DNA of 60,911 nt from Enterocloster lavalensis (GTDB lineage Bacteria; Bacillota; Clostridia; Lachnospirales; Lachnospiraceae), in assembly GCF_902364025.1 (NCBI RefSeq), contig NZ_CABJCG010000005.1, positions 1 through 60,911 of the forward strand, read 5' to 3'. Both the position numbers and the translations under genes were made by a program. Positions 17,220 to 26,620 of the stretch are shown here, piece after piece. How positions within the stretch are numbered: position 1 is the first letter of the stretch; every line of letters begins with the position of its first letter. The notes beneath the pieces are model-generated. The model did no database searches and was not told where the DNA came from. It worked only from the letters and a program-made list of their open reading frames with translations.

Positions 17220-18560
17220 ATGGCATACACAAGCATTTATGATAAGATTTTGCGGAATCCCTATAAAATAACCTGGTTGGATATGTTTTCCGACAGTTTG
17301 AAAAAGCACAGCAGGCAGGACATGGAGTACGCCATGATCGCCGGTACCTCCATGGATTCCGCCACAGAGTCCAACATGCTGCAGAAGTGGAGGAAACCAT
17401 GGCTGTTCCGGGCGATTTTGATCGGCGGAATCGCAATTTCGTTTATTATTTTTGCGATTGTGTATGCCTGCATCCAGCTATTTGAGATATCCCACATCGC
17501 TGCGCTGAACCTGCTGTTCGTGATCGTTCCGCCCATTGTTGTGCCCTTTGCGCTGATGGTGTTTTTCTGGGAGCTTAACGTGCCCAGGAATATTTCGATC
17601 TACCAGCTTTTGGGCTATTTCATGGTGGGCGGCATGCTGTCGATCCTGGCCACTCTGATCGTCGATATCGTGGCGCCCCAGGGGGCCGCGTCGCTGGCCC
17701 CGTTCAGCGAGGAGCCGGGAAAACTGATTGTGGCGGTGCTTCTGATTAAAATGTTCGGATCCGGCAAAAACCGGAAGGTGTACGGCATCACAGGACTGGT
17801 GATCGGGGCGGCGGTGGGAGCCGGATTCGGCGGATTTGAGTCAGCCCAGTACGCCTACAATATGGTGGACTGGGTGCAGGTGGGCGGTTTCTACATCTGG
17901 GAGGAAGCCTTTGAAGCCATTGTGATGAACGAGGCGCTCAGAGGGGCGTTTGCGGTCTGCGGCCACACGTTGTTCTGCGCGCCCTATGCCGCAGCGGTTG
18001 CTCTGCATATGAACGGCAACCGGATAACAAAAAGATGCTTTCAAAACCGGGATTTCTACCTCACCTTCGCCGCTTCCTTTATCGCGCATTTTATATGGAA
18101 CACAAGGACGGAGTCCTACAACGCCTTTTTTGTGATGAAGCTGGCGCTCACCATCGCCATTTTGTGGTTCAGCGCCCGCTATGTGCTCAGAAAATGTTTT
18201 GCGCAGCTGGCTGCCGCCGCGGCTTCCAATCCCAGAGACAATCTGCTGCCCAATATGAAGGTGGCGGGGATCAGCGGAATCTTTGCCAACCGTGCGTTTG
18301 GGATAAAAAACACGCAGGTGTTCTTTGGAACGGACTCCGGCTGCAATCTCTGCTATCCCATGGGTACCGCGGGAATCAATGAAAAGCACTGCGAGATTCT
18401 GGTACAGAACGGGCACATGTATCTGGCGGATCTGGGTTCCACCTACGGGACCTATTTAAACGGCGTGCAGCTGCCGCCAAAAAAGGGCTATCTGTTGAAA
18501 ACAGGGGATGTGTTTTACCTGGGGTCCAAGGGGGAGTCCTTTCGGATTGAGGGCAATTAG
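17220..18560 (+). CDS. PrsW-type intramembrane protease fused to a C-terminal FHA domain
   Basis: A 446-residue protein with eight or so membrane helices from about residue 63 to 330. It carries the PrsW-family motifs: EEPGK (E164, E165, K168), FGGFE (F203...E207), a conserved His in CGHTLFCAP, and HFIWN (H290, with Asn where HxxxD is common). PrsW proteases are glutamic-type intramembrane enzymes related to the CPBP/Abi group; the Bacillus example cleaves an anti-sigma factor, and CPBP relatives occur in peptide bacteriocin loci. The last 80 residues are an FHA domain (DLGSTYGTYLNGVQL) that would bind phosphothreonine. The fusion therefore links membrane proteolysis to the kinases of the same operon. 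CGGAGG precedes the ATG, 53 bp after the candidate precursor. Confidence 0.85.
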   Translation: MAYTSIYDKILRNPYKITWLDMFSDSLKKHSRQDMEYAMIAGTSMDSATESNMLQKWRKPWLFRAILIGGIAISFIIFAIVYACIQLFEISHIAALNLLFVIVPPIVVPFALMVFFWELNVPRNISIYQLLGYFMVGGMLSILATLIVDIVAPQGAASLAPFSEEPGKLIVAVLLIKMFGSGKNRKVYGITGLVIGAAVGAGFGGFESAQYAYNMVDWVQVGGFYIWEEAFEAIVMNEALRGAFAVCGHTLFCAPYAAAVALHMNGNRITKRCFQNRDFYLTFAASFIAHFIWNTRTESYNAFFVMKLALTIAILWFSARYVLRKCFAQLAAAAASNPRDNLLPNMKVAGISGIFANRAFGIKNTQVFFGTDSGCNLCYPMGTAGINEKHCEILVQNGHMYLADLGSTYGTYLNGVQLPPKKGYLLKTGDVFYLGSKGESFRIEGN

Positions 18561-18587
18561 TGAAATGTTGAGAGGAAGGAGAGACGG

Positions 18588-18773
18588 ATGGAGACGGATT
18601 GGAGGAAGGTTCGCAGATGGCTGAAGGGCTTTGGAATTTTTTTTATTCTGGTCGGAGCGTTTGTGATTGTCTATGATACCATTTACTCGCTGCCTGACCG
18701 GGAGGGCGGACTTATGTTCATCGGCATAGGTCTTGTTCTCTTCGCTGTGGGGGGAATGATCCGGCGGGAATGA
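18588..18773 (+). CDS. Small two-helix membrane protein
   Basis: Sixty-one residues: a basic amphipathic start (METDWRKVRRWLKG), a first membrane helix (FGIFFILVGAFVIVYDTIY), a short loop and a second helix (GLMFIGIGLVLFAVGGMI) ending in RRE. AGGAAGGAG lies before the ATG, 27 bp after the PrsW-FHA gene. No recognised family. Possible roles are partner or immunity-type protein for the peptide system, or an accessory of the protease; this is inference from position only. Confidence 0.72.
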   Translation: METDWRKVRRWLKGFGIFFILVGAFVIVYDTIYSLPDREGGLMFIGIGLVLFAVGGMIRRE

Positions 18774-18853
18774 CGGGAGAGCGGAAAAAGGTTTAATTAT
18801 TTATCAAGGGGATGTGGTAAACTGGGCTCATCAAAAACAGGGAGGAAATGTGT

Positions 18854-19666
18854 ATGAGCACGACGGAAAAAGGGGAGCGGCTTTCCCAGACTGTGATTGA
18901 AGCCAAATGTTTTCTGGCGGAAATGGCATTGAAACATTCCGACTATGAATATGCTGTCCAGATTTACAGGGAAATTCTCGATCTGACGGATTCCGGGCTT
19001 GCGGCGTACCAGATGGGAGCGCTCTGCGCCATGGGAAAGGGGACGAAACAGGATTTTTTGGAGGCGGCTTACTGGTTTTTTCAGGCGCAGAACCAGGGGA
19101 AAGAGGAGGCCGGCCGGCTGCTTGCCAAGAGTACCCTGGATTATTTCAGGCAGGATCTGGACCGGCTGACTCCGGAATTGTTGTGGAAAAAGGCGGTGGC
19201 CTTTTCAGAGCGGGTTTTCGGGGAACAGGAGACGCGGGCCGCATCCATTTCCTGTCTAAAGCAGATGGTTAATTTCTGCATTGAGAAGGAAGATTTTGAA
19301 AATGAGGTAAAAATCGTCCGGGCGTTGGCCGAATACGGGAAGGACGCAGAGTCCCAGAACCGGATGGGGGTGCTGTACAATCGAGGCATCGGCCTGGAAC
19401 GGAATGATCTTGCGGCTCTTTACTGGTTCAACAAGGCGGAGGAGCAGGGAGAGGCCGCGGCGGGAACGGACTGCGACGGCATTTTCCAGGCGTATTGCAG
19501 GAACCTTGGCCGGGAAGATTTTGCGGAGCAGATCGGGCTGCTGGCCCATTGGTGCCGCACCGGCAGAGGTCCGGTTCCCTTAGACCGGGAACGGGGGGCG
19601 TACTGGACCGGGCGGATGGAAAAAATATTGACCGGACCTGACCGGAAAGGCCGTCCGGATGTGTGA
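18854..19666 (+). CDS. Sel1-repeat (TPR-like) protein
   Basis: A 270-residue helical protein with at least three Sel1-like motifs, for example LEAAYWFFQAQNQGKEEAG and LAALYWFNKAEEQGEAAAG, and no signal peptide. Sel1 repeats bind other proteins. The ATG at 18854 lies 8 bp after GGAGG (18841-18845); the ATG at 18848 is too close. It is the last gene of the + strand run, separated from the small membrane protein by 80 bp. The Sel1 repeats of pseudoprotease 3 suggest that both belong to the same assembly, though this is not proven. Confidence 0.8.
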   Translation: MSTTEKGERLSQTVIEAKCFLAEMALKHSDYEYAVQIYREILDLTDSGLAAYQMGALCAMGKGTKQDFLEAAYWFFQAQNQGKEEAGRLLAKSTLDYFRQDLDRLTPELLWKKAVAFSERVFGEQETRAASISCLKQMVNFCIEKEDFENEVKIVRALAEYGKDAESQNRMGVLYNRGIGLERNDLAALYWFNKAEEQGEAAAGTDCDGIFQAYCRNLGREDFAEQIGLLAHWCRTGRGPVPLDRERGAYWTGRMEKILTGPDRKGRPDV

Positions 19667-19680
19667 TCAGGACGGCCTTT
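19646..19680. terminator. Convergent (bidirectional) terminator hairpin
   Basis: AAAGGCCGTCC (19646-19656) pairs perfectly with GGACGGCCTTT (19670-19680) across a 13-base loop, and overlaps the stop codon of the Sel1 gene. The A/T ends give short T runs on both strands. It separates the signalling operon from the convergent zwf gene. Confidence 0.7.
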
Positions 19681-19719
19681 CCGGCTGGGAAATGTCAGCG
19701 GGTGTATGCGGTTTGTGGG

Positions 19720-21112
<1,393 letters not shown>

Positions 21113-21123
<11 letters not shown>

Positions 21124-22540
21124 CTGTAATCCTCCATTCATGGTGGAAGCTGCCGGGCCGGTCGTTGCGCTCGTAGGTATGCGCGCCGAAGCAGTCCCGC
21201 TGGGCCTGGATTAAGTTGGCGCCGGAGGCGGGGGAGCGGAAGGCGTCCAAATAGGAAGCGGCCTGGGACAGGGCGGGAACGGGCAGGCCGTTTAACACGC
21301 CAGTGGAGGCGGCGCGGCGCAGGCTGTCCTGGTACCCGTTGATCCGGCTCCGGAAGAATGGGTGAAACATCAGGTTCCCGGCGTTTGAATCGGCCTCATA
21401 AGCCTTTGTGATGTCGTCCAGGAACACGGCCTGGATAATACATCCGGCCCGGAAGATGGAGGCGATTGTCCCAAGGTCCAGGTTCCAGCCGTATCGCTCC
21501 GAGGCGTCCTGCATCAGGGAGAAGCCCTGGGCGTAGGCGATGATTTTTCCGGCGTACAGGGCCCGGCGCACGGTCTCTGCGAAGGCCGCGCGGTCGTCAG
21601 CCTGCCGGATTGCGGGGCCTTCGATCTGCGCCGAGGCCATTTTCCGCTCGTCCAGGTGGTTGGAGAGGATGCGCGCGCCGCAGGCCGAGGTGATCATGGA
21701 AATGTCAACGCCCTGCTTCAGGGATTCGATGCTGGCCCAGCGTCCGGTGCCCTTCTGCTTTGCGCTGTCCAGGATTCGGTCGATGAGCTGCCCGCCGTCC
21801 AGATCGTCGGCTTCCCGGAAGATCCCGGCGGTGATGCCGATCAGATAGCTCTTTAATTCGCCCTGATTCCATTCCCGGAAAATGTCGGAAAGTTCTAAAT
21901 TGGAAAAGTTTCCCACATACTTCAGAAGCAGGTAAGCTTCTGCAATGAGCTGCATATCCGCGTACTCGATGCCGTTGTGGACCATTTTGACGTAATGCCC
22001 CGCGCCGTCCGGACCAATGTAGGCGCAGCAGGGGTCGCCCATGGCCTTGGCCGCGATGGCATCCAGAATGGGACGGACGGCCTGGTAGGCGCTCTCCTCA
22101 CCGCCGGGCATAATGGAGGGGCCGAACCGGGCGCCTTCCTCGCCGCCGGAGATACCCACGCCCAGGTAGTGGATGCCCGCTTCGGCCAGGGTTTTGGAGC
22201 GCCTGCGGGTGTCCTCAAAGAAGGAGTTGCCGCCGTCCATGACGATATCGCCCTGTTCCAGCAGGGGGATCAGCTGATCGATGACCGCGTCCACCGGCGC
22301 TCCGGCCTGGATCATCAGCATGACCTTTCTGGGGTGCTCTAAAGAATTTACAAATTCATCCAGGGAATAGAAGGGAAATAGATTTTTGTGGGGATGATCC
22401 TCCATGATCTGTTCAGTCACGGAGGCGCTGCGGTTGTAGCCGCTGACCTTAAAGCCGTGGTCCGCCATGTTCAGGGCCAGGCTGCGGCCCATGACGGAGA
22501 GGCCGATGATTCCGATGTCGGATTTCTGTGATGTGTTCAT
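21113..22540 (-). CDS. gnd: 6-phosphogluconate dehydrogenase (decarboxylating)
   Basis: Converts 6-phosphogluconate to ribulose 5-phosphate, CO2 and NADPH. The N-terminal Rossmann motif is IGIIGLSVMGRSLALNMADHG, followed by MIQAGAPVDAVIDQLIPLL, DGGNSFFEDT, the signature VGISGGEEGARFGPSIMPGG, and the KMVHNGIEYADMQLIAEAY active-site helix with catalytic Lys. The 475-residue length is normal. The start is set at 22540 because the preceding AGGAG fits; the longer frame to 22738 is low-complexity and not protein-like. It lies between pgl and zwf. Confidence 0.96.
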
Positions 22541-22780
22541 ACGGGGATGCTCCTTTCCTATAGGTGGAATCCGCGGGGAGGAGGCTCGGGAAGGGAAATG
22601 CCCGGGATGGGGAAAACTGGAATGTGGTTCGGGCGTTTGCCCGGTTTGACTCCTCCGGCGGATGATTATGTGATTGGGGTTGGTGGATTGTGGCGGGTTA
22701 TACTGCGCTGGCTGCGTTGAACCGGCTGTACTGCCCAATTATGCTGCGCCGTTCGTACTGAACTGGTAGTATTGCGTCGG
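22541..22780. repeat. Degenerate TACTGC-rich repeat region between pgl and gnd
   Basis: A 240-bp spacer. TATACTGCGC followed by a GGCTGCGTT-like block appears near 22699 and again near 22783, with intermediate diverged copies (GCTGTACTGC, ATTATGCTGCGCC, GTACTGAACTGG). The last copy enters the 3' end of pgl. This looks like a decayed short tandem repeat; no gene or terminator with a T run was recognised. Confidence 0.45.
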
Positions 22781-23794
22781 CTATACTGCGCCAGTTGCGT
22801 TACTCCGTTTGTCCTGCGATAACACAATGGACACCGCCTCCGGCGCTGGCACGCTGGAACAGAGCGCGCCGATTTTCCCGCTTTCCGGGTCCAGGCAGAA
22901 GCAGGCCAGGCCGCCCTGGGTGCGGTTGGCCGCCAGCAGATAGTTTCCGTCCGGCGTCAGGACGAAATCCCGGGGATGGACGCCGCCGCTGCCCACCTGT
23001 TGGATGGGCGCTGCCTGGAATCCGTCCAGGGCGAACACCGTAATCACGTCCGCAAATCGGGTGGAAACATACAGGAACCGTTCGTCTGCGGACAGACGGA
23101 TGGCGGCGGAAGCGGGGGCCGGGTCCGAGGTGAAGTTTTGCGGGAGTATGGGGGTTCTCCCCCGCAGCCGGACGGATGTGGGATCCGTCCACTCATAGAC
23201 AAACAGTTCATTGCTCAGCTCGCTGACCAAAAACAGCCGCCTGCCCGCCCGGTCAAAGACGCCGTGGCGGGGGCCGGTGCCCGGTTCAAACGGAATGGCT
23301 CCGGCTTCTGCGAAGTTTTGGCTGCGATCATAGATGTTTACCCGGTCCAGCAGCAGGCAGGGAACCAGCATGTAATCGCCGGTGAACAGAATCTGATGAC
23401 AGCCCGCCCCGGGCGCGATGGAGATTGTCTGCGCCAGCCGGGGCGTTTTGCCTGATTTATCATAAACCAGCACATTTCCCTCGTGGTAGTTGGCGGTGTA
23501 AACATACCGCTCATCCTGTGTCACGAAGCAGGCCGGGGATTGTTCCGGCAGGCATTCACCCAGGGGGGAATCACCGGGTGAATCAGTATCGAGCAGGCAG
23601 ATTCCGGCCCGCCCGTCCCTGCGGACGGGCGCGGCCAGAATGCCGTCAAAAAGGGAGAGATACTTGGAGTCCGGGACCGCAAAACGGCGCTGTGGCGCGG
23701 ACAGGCGGCCCGTCTCCAAATCCAGAGAAAAACAATCGATACCCGGACTGGCCGGGGATTCATAGGTTCCGATATATCCAATCAGCGTTTGCAT
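22781..23794 (-). CDS. pgl: 6-phosphogluconolactonase (YbhE-type beta-propeller)
   Basis: A 337-residue member of the seven-bladed propeller lactonase family: IGTYESPASPGIDCFSLD at the start, repeated blade motifs such as SADERFLYVSTRFADVITVF and LTPDGNYLLAANRTQGGLACF. It hydrolyses 6-phosphogluconolactone, linking zwf and gnd. The start has AAAGGA upstream. It is the promoter-proximal gene of pgl-gnd-zwf, 240 bp before gnd. The C-terminal residues RSNATGAV fall within a decayed repeat and may not be ancestral. Confidence 0.88.
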   Translation of the reverse strand: MQTLIGYIGTYESPASPGIDCFSLDLETGRLSAPQRRFAVPDSKYLSLFDGILAAPVRRDGRAGICLLDTDSPGDSPLGECLPEQSPACFVTQDERYVYTANYHEGNVLVYDKSGKTPRLAQTISIAPGAGCHQILFTGDYMLVPCLLLDRVNIYDRSQNFAEAGAIPFEPGTGPRHGVFDRAGRRLFLVSELSNELFVYEWTDPTSVRLRGRTPILPQNFTSDPAPASAAIRLSADERFLYVSTRFADVITVFALDGFQAAPIQQVGSGGVHPRDFVLTPDGNYLLAANRTQGGLACFCLDPESGKIGALCSSVPAPEAVSIVLSQDKRSNATGAV

Positions 23795-23848
23795 AGGCGG
23801 TCCTTTCGAAACAAACTGTAATTAAAAAAGTTACACTTAATAATTGTA

Positions 23849-23877
23849 ATTATAATTATTACAGTTGGAAAAGTCAA
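23849..23877 (-). promoter_or_regulatory. Promoter of pgl-gnd-zwf with overlapping AT-rich palindrome
   Basis: On the - strand TTGACT (23877-23872), exactly 17 bp, then TATAAT (23854-23849). The -10 is embedded in AATAATT-n8-AATTATT and GTAATAATTATAATTAC dyads, which resemble Fur/PerR-type boxes (about 11 of 14 positions of the Bacillus Per box by eye). An operator here would block RNA polymerase. The rest of the 296-bp gap up to 24090 holds the terminator of the next operon. Confidence 0.7.
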
Positions 23878-24041
23878 GGGTTTTTTATAAGTTAAAAAAA
23901 TATCGTATGGACCTCCGCGATTTTGCGGCAGTCCGGATAGAAGCGGTACATGGCCGCCCATGTCGGTGGAACTAACCGTTGATGGGATTAGGATTTGCAA
24001 TTCAGGTGGATTTTATTGATGGATTTGGGGATAAACGCATG

Positions 24042-24075
24042 AAAAAAGCGGACGCCGTGGATGGCTGTCCGCTTT
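24042..24075 (-). terminator. Terminator of first TRAP operon
   Basis: AAAGCGGAC and GTCCGCTTT stem with the loop GCCGTGGATGGCT; on the - strand it ends in a T run. It lies just after the RpiB-like gene. A near-identical hairpin ends the second TRAP operon at 28081-28113. Confidence 0.85.
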
Positions 24076-24089
24076 AGGAAATTTTTTAC

Positions 24090-24728
24090 TTACGCTAAAA
24101 CACTCTTCAAATACTCCGCAATCTCCGGTACCTGGCAGTTGGGGAAGAAATACTCCTGGAATTTCTCGCCGCTGATGGCAGTCTTTAAGAAGTCCTGGTC
24201 AATGGTTTTTAAGATGGTCATGATGTCCTTGTGGGTAATTTCCTTCACGCCGTCCAGAATCTTCTTGTTGCGCTGCTCCGGCACCACCCGCTCCTTGGGA
24301 TAGCCGCCGCCGCTCTCGCAGCCGAAGAGTTTCTCAAAAATGTACTGAAGCCGCAGCTCCGCGCCCCAGCCGAAGCCCTTGGCAAAGGGCAGGGCGATGG
24401 CGTTGCCGTCGTTGATCTGGGCGAACATGTAGGCGTCCTCGCTGTCCACGATGTGTCCGCAGAGCACGCCCGGGAACACGTTGCAGGCCAGCATTGCGCC
24501 CTCGCCGGTGCCGCAGCCGGTAACCACATAGTCCGCAGCTTTGGAGTTGAGCAGGATGGCGGCCAGCAGGCCGTTCATCACGTAGGTCAGCTGAGTCTCG
24601 TCCTCAGCGGTGTACATGCCGTAGTTGTAAACCGTGTGGCCCATGGGCTCTACGACCTTTTTCAGGTTATCGCAGATCATTTCGTTCTTGGCGGCCTGGC
24701 TGTTTTCATTAATTAATGCGATTTTCAT
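24090..24728 (-). CDS. RpiB/LacAB-family sugar-phosphate isomerase
   Basis: A 212-residue member of the RpiB/LacA/LacB fold: MKIALINENSQAAKNEM at the N-terminus, and the GCGTGEGAMLACNVFPGV loop that forms the phosphate/active-site pocket. About 65 residues longer than classical RpiB (the 146-residue copy at 34296), with an extra C-terminal helical region. It probably interconverts an aldose- and a ketose-phosphate, but the substrate is not predictable. AAGGAG precedes the ATG. It is the last gene of the first TRAP operon, 41 bp after dctM, suggesting it acts on a product of the transported compound. Confidence 0.8.
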   Translation of the reverse strand: MKIALINENSQAAKNEMICDNLKKVVEPMGHTVYNYGMYTAEDETQLTYVMNGLLAAILLNSKAADYVVTGCGTGEGAMLACNVFPGVLCGHIVDSEDAYMFAQINDGNAIALPFAKGFGWGAELRLQYIFEKLFGCESGGGYPKERVVPEQRNKKILDGVKEITHKDIMTILKTIDQDFLKTAISGEKFQEYFFPNCQVPEIAEYLKSVLA

Positions 24729-24769
24729 ATGAACATTCTCCTTAAATTGATTGAATAAAATAATTGTGT

Positions 24770-26038
24770 TTATTTAACCAGCACAGAGGGCAGGTAGGTG
24801 ACGATTCCGGGGATGTAGGTGCACATGAGCAGCACCACAACCAGGGGGACCAGGAAGGGCAGGATGGACTTGTAAAGCTTGTCCAGCTTGATCTTGGCAA
24901 CGTCGGAGATCACGAACAGGCACACGCCGAAGGGCGGCGTCACCTGGCCGATCATCAGGTTTAATACCATGACCACGCCGAAATGTACCAGGTCGATGTT
25001 CAGGCTCTTGATAATGGGCAGGAGCACCGGCAGCATCAGGGTCAGGATCGCGCCCGGTTCCATAAACATGCCAAGGATCAGCAGCACCACGTTGATGATT
25101 AACAGGATCACCGCCGGATTCTGGCTGATTCCCAGAATAAAATTGGCAATGGCGGTGGAAGCGCCCTCCTTCACCAGCACGTATGTAAAAAGCGTGGAGG
25201 TTCCGATGATGAACAGGGTATTGGCCGAGGTGATGGCGGATTCCAGCAGGCAGTGCTTGAAGGTTTTCCAGTCCATGGTGCGGTAAACGATCAGCGCGAT
25301 GATCAGGGAGTAGGCCACGGCGATGCTGGAGGCCTCGGTGGGGGTGAACCAGCCGGTGGTGAATCCCGCCAGGATGATGAGCGGCGTGATCAGGGACAGG
25401 ATGGAGCCGAAAAACTGCCGGATCAGGGCCGCCACGTGGAAGGGATGACGCTCGAACTTATATTTGATGGCAAAGAGAAATACCAGAACCATCAGGGCCA
25501 CGCCCATCAGCAGACCGGGCAGCACGCCGCCCATGAACAGCTTGGCCACGCTGACGCTGGCCGTCGCGCCGTAAATGATCAGGGGGATACTGGGCGGGAA
25601 AATGGGTCCGATGACCGAGGAAGCCGCCGTCACCGCGCCGGAAAAGTCGTCGTTGTAGCCATTTTTGGTCATGGCCTCCATCTCGATGGTGCCAAGGCCG
25701 CCTGCATCCGCCGCGGCGCTGCCGGACATGCCCGCGAAAATGATGCTGGCCACGATGTTGGCGTGTCCCAGACCTCCGGGAATCCAGCCCACCAGCTCCT
25801 TGGCGAAGCTGAAGATTTTGTCCGTGATCTTGCCTGCGTTCATCAGGTTACCGGCCAGGATGAACAGCGGGATGGCGATGAGCAGGTAGGAGTCAATGCC
25901 GGTGACCATTTTCTGGCCGATGACCATCATGGGGTAGTCTAAAACCAGGCAGCCCAGAACCGCGCTGGCGCCGATGGAGATACTGATCGGCACGCCGATC
26001 AGCAGCAATATAACGAAGGTGATAAAAAATATTGCCAT
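24770..26038 (-). CDS. dctM: TRAP transporter large permease DctM, copy 1
   Basis: A 422-residue membrane protein with the DctM pattern of about 12 helices: ISIGASAVLGCL near the start, GMSGSAAADAGGLGTIEMEAM, ASSVIGPIFPPSIPLIIYG and MIGQVTPPFGVCLFV. DctM forms the sodium-driven transport path for organic acids or sugars delivered by DctP. By eye it differs from copy 2 (28172-29440) at only about 21 positions. It lies between dctQ and the RpiB-like gene; AAAGGAGGG lies before the ATG. Confidence 0.95.
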   Translation of the reverse strand: MAIFFITFVILLLIGVPISISIGASAVLGCLVLDYPMMVIGQKMVTGIDSYLLIAIPLFILAGNLMNAGKITDKIFSFAKELVGWIPGGLGHANIVASIIFAGMSGSAAADAGGLGTIEMEAMTKNGYNDDFSGAVTAASSVIGPIFPPSIPLIIYGATASVSVAKLFMGGVLPGLLMGVALMVLVFLFAIKYKFERHPFHVAALIRQFFGSILSLITPLIILAGFTTGWFTPTEASSIAVAYSLIIALIVYRTMDWKTFKHCLLESAITSANTLFIIGTSTLFTYVLVKEGASTAIANFILGISQNPAVILLIINVVLLILGMFMEPGAILTLMLPVLLPIIKSLNIDLVHFGVVMVLNLMIGQVTPPFGVCLFVISDVAKIKLDKLYKSILPFLVPLVVVLLMCTYIPGIVTYLPSVLVK

Positions 26039-26053
26039 ACTTGGGGCCCTCCT

Positions 26054-26548
26054 TTAATGTACTGCCTTGCCGCGCAGCGTCTGAATCCGGTCAAGGACCT
26101 GGTAGACGGTCTTTACGACAATGAATCCGCCCGCGATGGCCATGGGCAGGAAATGCCAGGCTTTGGACAGAAACTGCATGGTGGAGAAGTAGCTGGTGCT
26201 GTTGATCTTGTACATGCCCTTGTAAGCTACGATCATGATGATGCCCAGGCCGAAGCTGAACAGCTTGTTGATGAACCAGAAGGTGGTCTGCACCTTGGGA
26301 TTGGCCCGCACGTACAGCATGTCCAGGGTGATCAGCCGGTCCTTGTCGTAGAGCACCACGACGCCCAGAAACGCCATCCACATGAACAGGAAGCCGCACA
26401 GTTCGGTGGAGGAGCGGAAGGACTTGTTGAAGAAATTGCGCAGGCACAGCTCGTAGAGCATGATGCCCACTATACCGGCCACCAGAACCATCAGGGCGGC
26501 GGATACGATTTTTACAAAGATGTCGGTGATTTGCTTATAAACTTTCAC
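26054..26548 (-). CDS. dctQ: TRAP transporter small permease DctQ, copy 1
   Basis: A 164-residue, four-helix DctQ-family protein (FVKIVSAALMVLVAGIVGIM; ELCGFLFMWMAFLGVVVLYD; final helix FLPMAIAGGFIVVKTVYQV). It pairs with DctM, 15 bp downstream. The start codon is GTG at 26548, preceded by AAGGGAG; copy 2 also uses GTG. Confidence 0.93.
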   Translation of the reverse strand: MKVYKQITDIFVKIVSAALMVLVAGIVGIMLYELCLRNFFNKSFRSSTELCGFLFMWMAFLGVVVLYDKDRLITLDMLYVRANPKVQTTFWFINKLFSFGLGIIMIVAYKGMYKINSTSYFSTMQFLSKAWHFLPMAIAGGFIVVKTVYQVLDRIQTLRGKAVH

Positions 26549-26620
26549 GGTATCACTCCCTTATCGTTTAGAGGGGCTGCAATCCCGGCGGGAATGCAGC
26601 CCCCTGCTTGAAGAGTCTCT

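Noticed and set aside
17175..17243. 22-codon ORF between the RiPP candidate and PrsW-FHA genes
   Set aside because: No ribosome site before its ATG and it runs out of frame into the PrsW-FHA start; more likely leader sequence containing that gene's ribosome site.
22541..22738. N-terminal extension of 6-phosphogluconate dehydrogenase
   Set aside because: Low-complexity Pro/Ser/His-rich translation of the repeat spacer; the ATG at 22540 has a good ribosome site and matches the family start.
25253..25942. Long + strand ORF opposite dctM copy 1 (and a similar one at 28847-29587)
   Set aside because: His/Gln/Asp-rich product with no domain, produced by codon bias of the antisense dctM gene; appears in both duplicates for that reason.
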